From Adineta ricciae (lineage: Eukaryota > Rotifera > Eurotatoria > Adinetida > Adinetidae), in the NCBI GenBank assembly GCA_905250025.1, contig CAJNOJ010000036.1, forward strand, positions 434,001 to 498,000: a stretch of DNA of 64,000 nt, read 5' to 3'. A program made the translations under genes and the position numbers. This document shows, one piece after another, positions 61,592 to 64,000 of this stretch; the stretch's first letter is position 1; every line of letters starts with the position of its first letter. The notes under the pieces were generated by a model. It did not search any database. It worked only from the letters and a program-made list of their open reading frames with translations, and was not told the origin of the DNA.

Positions 61592-62014
61592 ATTGAAACA
61601 TATCAAGCATTTCAATAAAAGAACGGCTGAAGCCCATTCTATTCCACTTTTCAACATATTCCTTCTTCTTAGTTATTCAGCAACAGTTGCCTCATTACTA
61701 GACATGTCATGTTTTGCGTGCATTGAACGTGACGCATTTACTCCATGAAAAGAACAATTGTAAAAATAAAAGAATTCAAAAAGATAAGGAGAGGACAATG
61801 GCAAAAAGTAGCGAACGGGGGTGGAGCTCAAAACACTTAGTATATATAAAAGCATCAGATGTTACGATCTATCTTTCCTGACAGCTAATACATTCATCTT
61901 CTCAGCTAAGTCAAGCAGATACAGAAAGTCTTTTTCTATTTTAACTCTTCTTCTTTCTCTCTTCACGTCGTGTCTTACATTATCAACCAAGAAGATACAT
62001 TTGAATTTAGAAAC
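61592..62014 (+). promoter_or_regulatory. Upstream region with TATA box
   Basis: TATATATAAA at 61841-61850 is a strong TATA box. A transcript starting about 30 bp downstream would have a 5' UTR of about 145 nt before the ATG at 62015. The first 30 bases hold the poly(A) signal of the previous gene (near 61614). Confidence 0.6.
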
Positions 62015-62375
62015 ATGCATCGAAACTGCTATTTAGTCGGACTATTCTTAGCCTTAACTTTTGTCGTCCTACAGTAAGCTATATGGTTGATTTAATTTCG
62101 AAGAAAATCTTCATTTGTACGCGTTTTTCAGTGCACGAAATGTCCCATACGATCTGATCGAACAAATCGATGATGAACCTAACAGCAATACTGATGAACA
62201 ACGACGAGAGATCTTCTTTGATCGTATACCTTCGAAATCAGCATCCAATTCCAAGAAACTTATCATCCATATCGGAAATGAACACAACTATCCATACGAA
62301 GCCGATCGTTCAATGGCATTTGCTCGTCGTGCCAAAGCGATCGTCAAAGGTGATCCAAGAGAATTCATGGGATAA
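62015..62375 (+). CDS. Candidate neuropeptide precursor
   Basis: Two exons join in phase, 62015-62073 and 62132-62375, giving 100 aa. The first exon encodes the signal peptide (CYLVGLFLALTFVVLHA), and the intron sits right at its end, as is common in neuropeptide genes. Dibasic sites follow: RR in EQRREIFFDR, KK in NSKKLIIHIG, and RR in FARRAKAIV. The protein ends DPREFMG, so a terminal Gly directly before the stop could give an amidated C-terminus (REFM-amide). The mature region has no Cys. The class cannot be named. Alternatives are another small secreted protein or an antimicrobial peptide. Confidence 0.68.
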
Positions 62376-62771
62376 ATCATCATCAAGATTTGCATTTTCA
62401 AAACAAACAAAGATCCTCTATAACTAGATGTACACTTATATGTTTTTTTTTCATAGAAACGTCAAATGAATGGAAAAGAAAGAAAACATTATCGTCGAAC
62501 ATTTTTGAAATAAAAATCCACTTGAATTCTCATGACACTCTTTCCCCCCATCAAAATACGTAAATTCCTAAGTGAATACCTTGACATTCACTTAACTCCT
62601 GTGAACATCCTTTTTACCACCCACGTAGATCCATAATGTAGAAATTATCACTTGATAGAACGACATGATAATCATATACGCTGCTTTTTATTAGTAATAG
62701 AATATACAGAAGAGAGTAATGTCAGATTTTTCTAATGCTACTCAGTACAATGTCAAAGATCGATACAGATT
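62376..62771. other. Convergent intergenic region
   Basis: AATAAA near 62508 fits the + gene. I see nothing else. Confidence 0.45.
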
Positions 62772-64000
62772 TCAAACTCTGTGCATAGTAACACCTTGTA
62801 TGGTCGATATCGCTAATAAATCTGTACCAAAAAGAGTCGCACAGTAAGGCGCAGGGCTGTAATGATTTACTGATTTGACTTTACCATCCATGGTTAATTG
62901 AAATAGACGTGAAGTGTTACCATCTGCGATTAACCATTGATCGTAGTTTAATAGACAGCAACTGAAAACTTTGCCTTGATAATTTATATCCAATTGTACT
63001 GCCCATAAGCGATCGAGTCTTGCGGATGATCGTAATTCTGCTCGGATGCGACCTGTGGTTGAGTTTTCAATTAATAGAAATAGCGTTCCTTTGTTGCAAA
63101 TCATATCGTGAATACGCTCATCCTCGGAGCATGTATCGGGTGGATCCCATCGTTTCGCTGCTTGTAAAGAATTCAAAAGATTGAATTCGCAAATTGATGA
63201 ACCATTTTCATTCGTTGATAAGAACAATGAGGAATCTGAACATGTACAAGAAAGCCAACGTAGCTTTTGTGTTGTATCAACGCGTTCAACAGTCGAATTG
63301 GCTGCGTCGACTATATAGATTTGATTGAGTGTAATGAGGAAAAACTTCGATAGAGCTGCTGACCAACACATGTCAACTATCTGTCCATGATTCCAGGCGA
63401 TTTGCTTGAGAATTTTCACATGCCGATCAACCAAACATAAGTACGGTTCGCGATGGACTAATAAAAACTGATTATTACTGGCAATGGGATAAATACCTTG
63501 TCGAGGATAATCAATTGATTTATAAACGGGTGAAATCGATGCGACATCGAATTCTTCGAAAATTAATTCTTCGATTTGGATTAAACTTTTATCGAGAAGT
63601 AACGGAGTGGTTTGAATTAGCAGATGTTTCTGATCGATGTCGATCATTTCATTTTCAATTGAACGAATGTTATTGGTGAGAGATTCGATCACTTCCAACG
63701 TCATCTTATGTTTTTGCGTGATATCGAGCATAGTTTTGCGAACTTGTTCAATATTCTCGCGTTTTTGATTGATAACTTTCATTAAACTTTGCTCGATTTC
63801 GCGATATTTTTGATCGCAATATTGATCGATTGCTTTGTAGCTTTCCACGCGCCATTGATGAATTCGATCATTCGAGTTTTGTATATATTTCTTCAAATCA
63901 ACTCCCAGTAGTTGTCTATCAAACGAATCGATTTCGTCAGCTAGAATGGTTAATTTCGAATTCAAATAATCATGTTCATTATAATGATTTCGACAGAGAT
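62772..64000 (-). CDS. B-box/coiled-coil/beta-propeller protein, 5' end outside window
   Basis: The reading frame continues past the window end, so the N-terminus is missing. The first visible residues (LCRNHYNEHDYL) look like the end of a B-box zinc finger. A coiled coil of about 140 aa follows (QKYREIEQSLMKVINQKREN), then about 230 aa of beta-blade-like repeats (FFLITLNQIYIVDAANSTVE, LFLSTNENGSSICEFN, QWLIADGNTSRLFQLTMDGK) ending GVTMHRV. The order B-box, coiled coil, propeller is that of TRIM/NHL-like proteins, a type common in bdelloids. A RING domain would lie outside the window, so E3 ligase activity is unknown. Confidence 0.75.
   Translation of the reverse strand, partial: LCRNHYNEHDYLNSKLTILADEIDSFDRQLLGVDLKKYIQNSNDRIHQWRVESYKAIDQYCDQKYREIEQSLMKVINQKRENIEQVRKTMLDITQKHKMTLEVIESLTNNIRSIENEMIDIDQKHLLIQTTPLLLDKSLIQIEELIFEEFDVASISPVYKSIDYPRQGIYPIASNNQFLLVHREPYLCLVDRHVKILKQIAWNHGQIVDMCWSAALSKFFLITLNQIYIVDAANSTVERVDTTQKLRWLSCTCSDSSLFLSTNENGSSICEFNLLNSLQAAKRWDPPDTCSEDERIHDMICNKGTLFLLIENSTTGRIRAELRSSARLDRLWAVQLDINYQGKVFSCCLLNYDQWLIADGNTSRLFQLTMDGKVKSVNHYSPAPYCATLFGTDLLAISTIQGVTMHRV

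Overview
The window is AT-rich nuclear DNA from an invertebrate animal, and the best fit is a bdelloid rotifer. The evidence is gene content and structure: many GT-AG introns of about 45-60 nt, rhodopsin-family peptide GPCRs with no introns, an arginine ADP-ribosyltransferase fused to TPRs, GH71/99-like enzymes, B-box/beta-propeller proteins, and a plant-type DYW pentatricopeptide protein. These sit beside ordinary metazoan genes (KIF1A/UNC-104, TRPM, ERH, BBOX1-like dioxygenase, neprilysin, insulin-like peptide). Species assignment is inference. There is no RNA gene, CRISPR array, retrovirus-like element or prokaryotic operon that I can support.

Layout. 1-12.6 kb: a type II membrane protein with a YfaP/DUF2135-like ectodomain, a peptide GPCR (-), 3.4 kb without genes, an insulin-like peptide, a decayed glycoside hydrolase, and convergent to it a nine-exon DYW-PPR gene (-) that can be read without a break. 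13-25 kb: a second type II membrane protein with a CBM-like ectodomain, an IFITM/dispanin-type protein, a class V aminotransferase (-), the ART-TPR protein (-), a secreted glycoprotein (-), a 16-exon M13 metallopeptidase (-). 25-38.9 kb: a second GPCR, a BBOX1/TMLHE-type dioxygenase, the large KIF1A-type kinesin (-, 28.6-36.2 kb), a small orphan gene (-) and ERH. 40-53 kb: a third GPCR, a secreted beta-propeller-like protein, a tail-anchored protein, a piggyBac-type MITE, a thioredoxin-fold protein lacking CXXC (-), a TRPM channel, and a hydrophilic coiled-coil protein that looks like a desiccation-type protein. 53-64 kb: 3.7 kb without genes, a type I membrane protein, a helical orphan, a candidate amidated neuropeptide precursor, and a B-box/propeller protein (-) cut by the window end.

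The genes do not form one pathway. Several concern cell-surface recognition or peptide signalling (three GPCRs, insulin-like and candidate neuropeptide precursors, a peptide-degrading M13 protease, orphan ectodomain proteins). Several others look acquired or lineage-specific (DYW-PPR, DUF2135-like domain, aminotransferase, GH71/99-like). The strongest single observation is the apparently complete DYW-type RNA-editing factor in an animal-like locus. Exon limits were placed by eye from GT/AG sites and frame continuity. Where I give exon coordinates, the phases add up.
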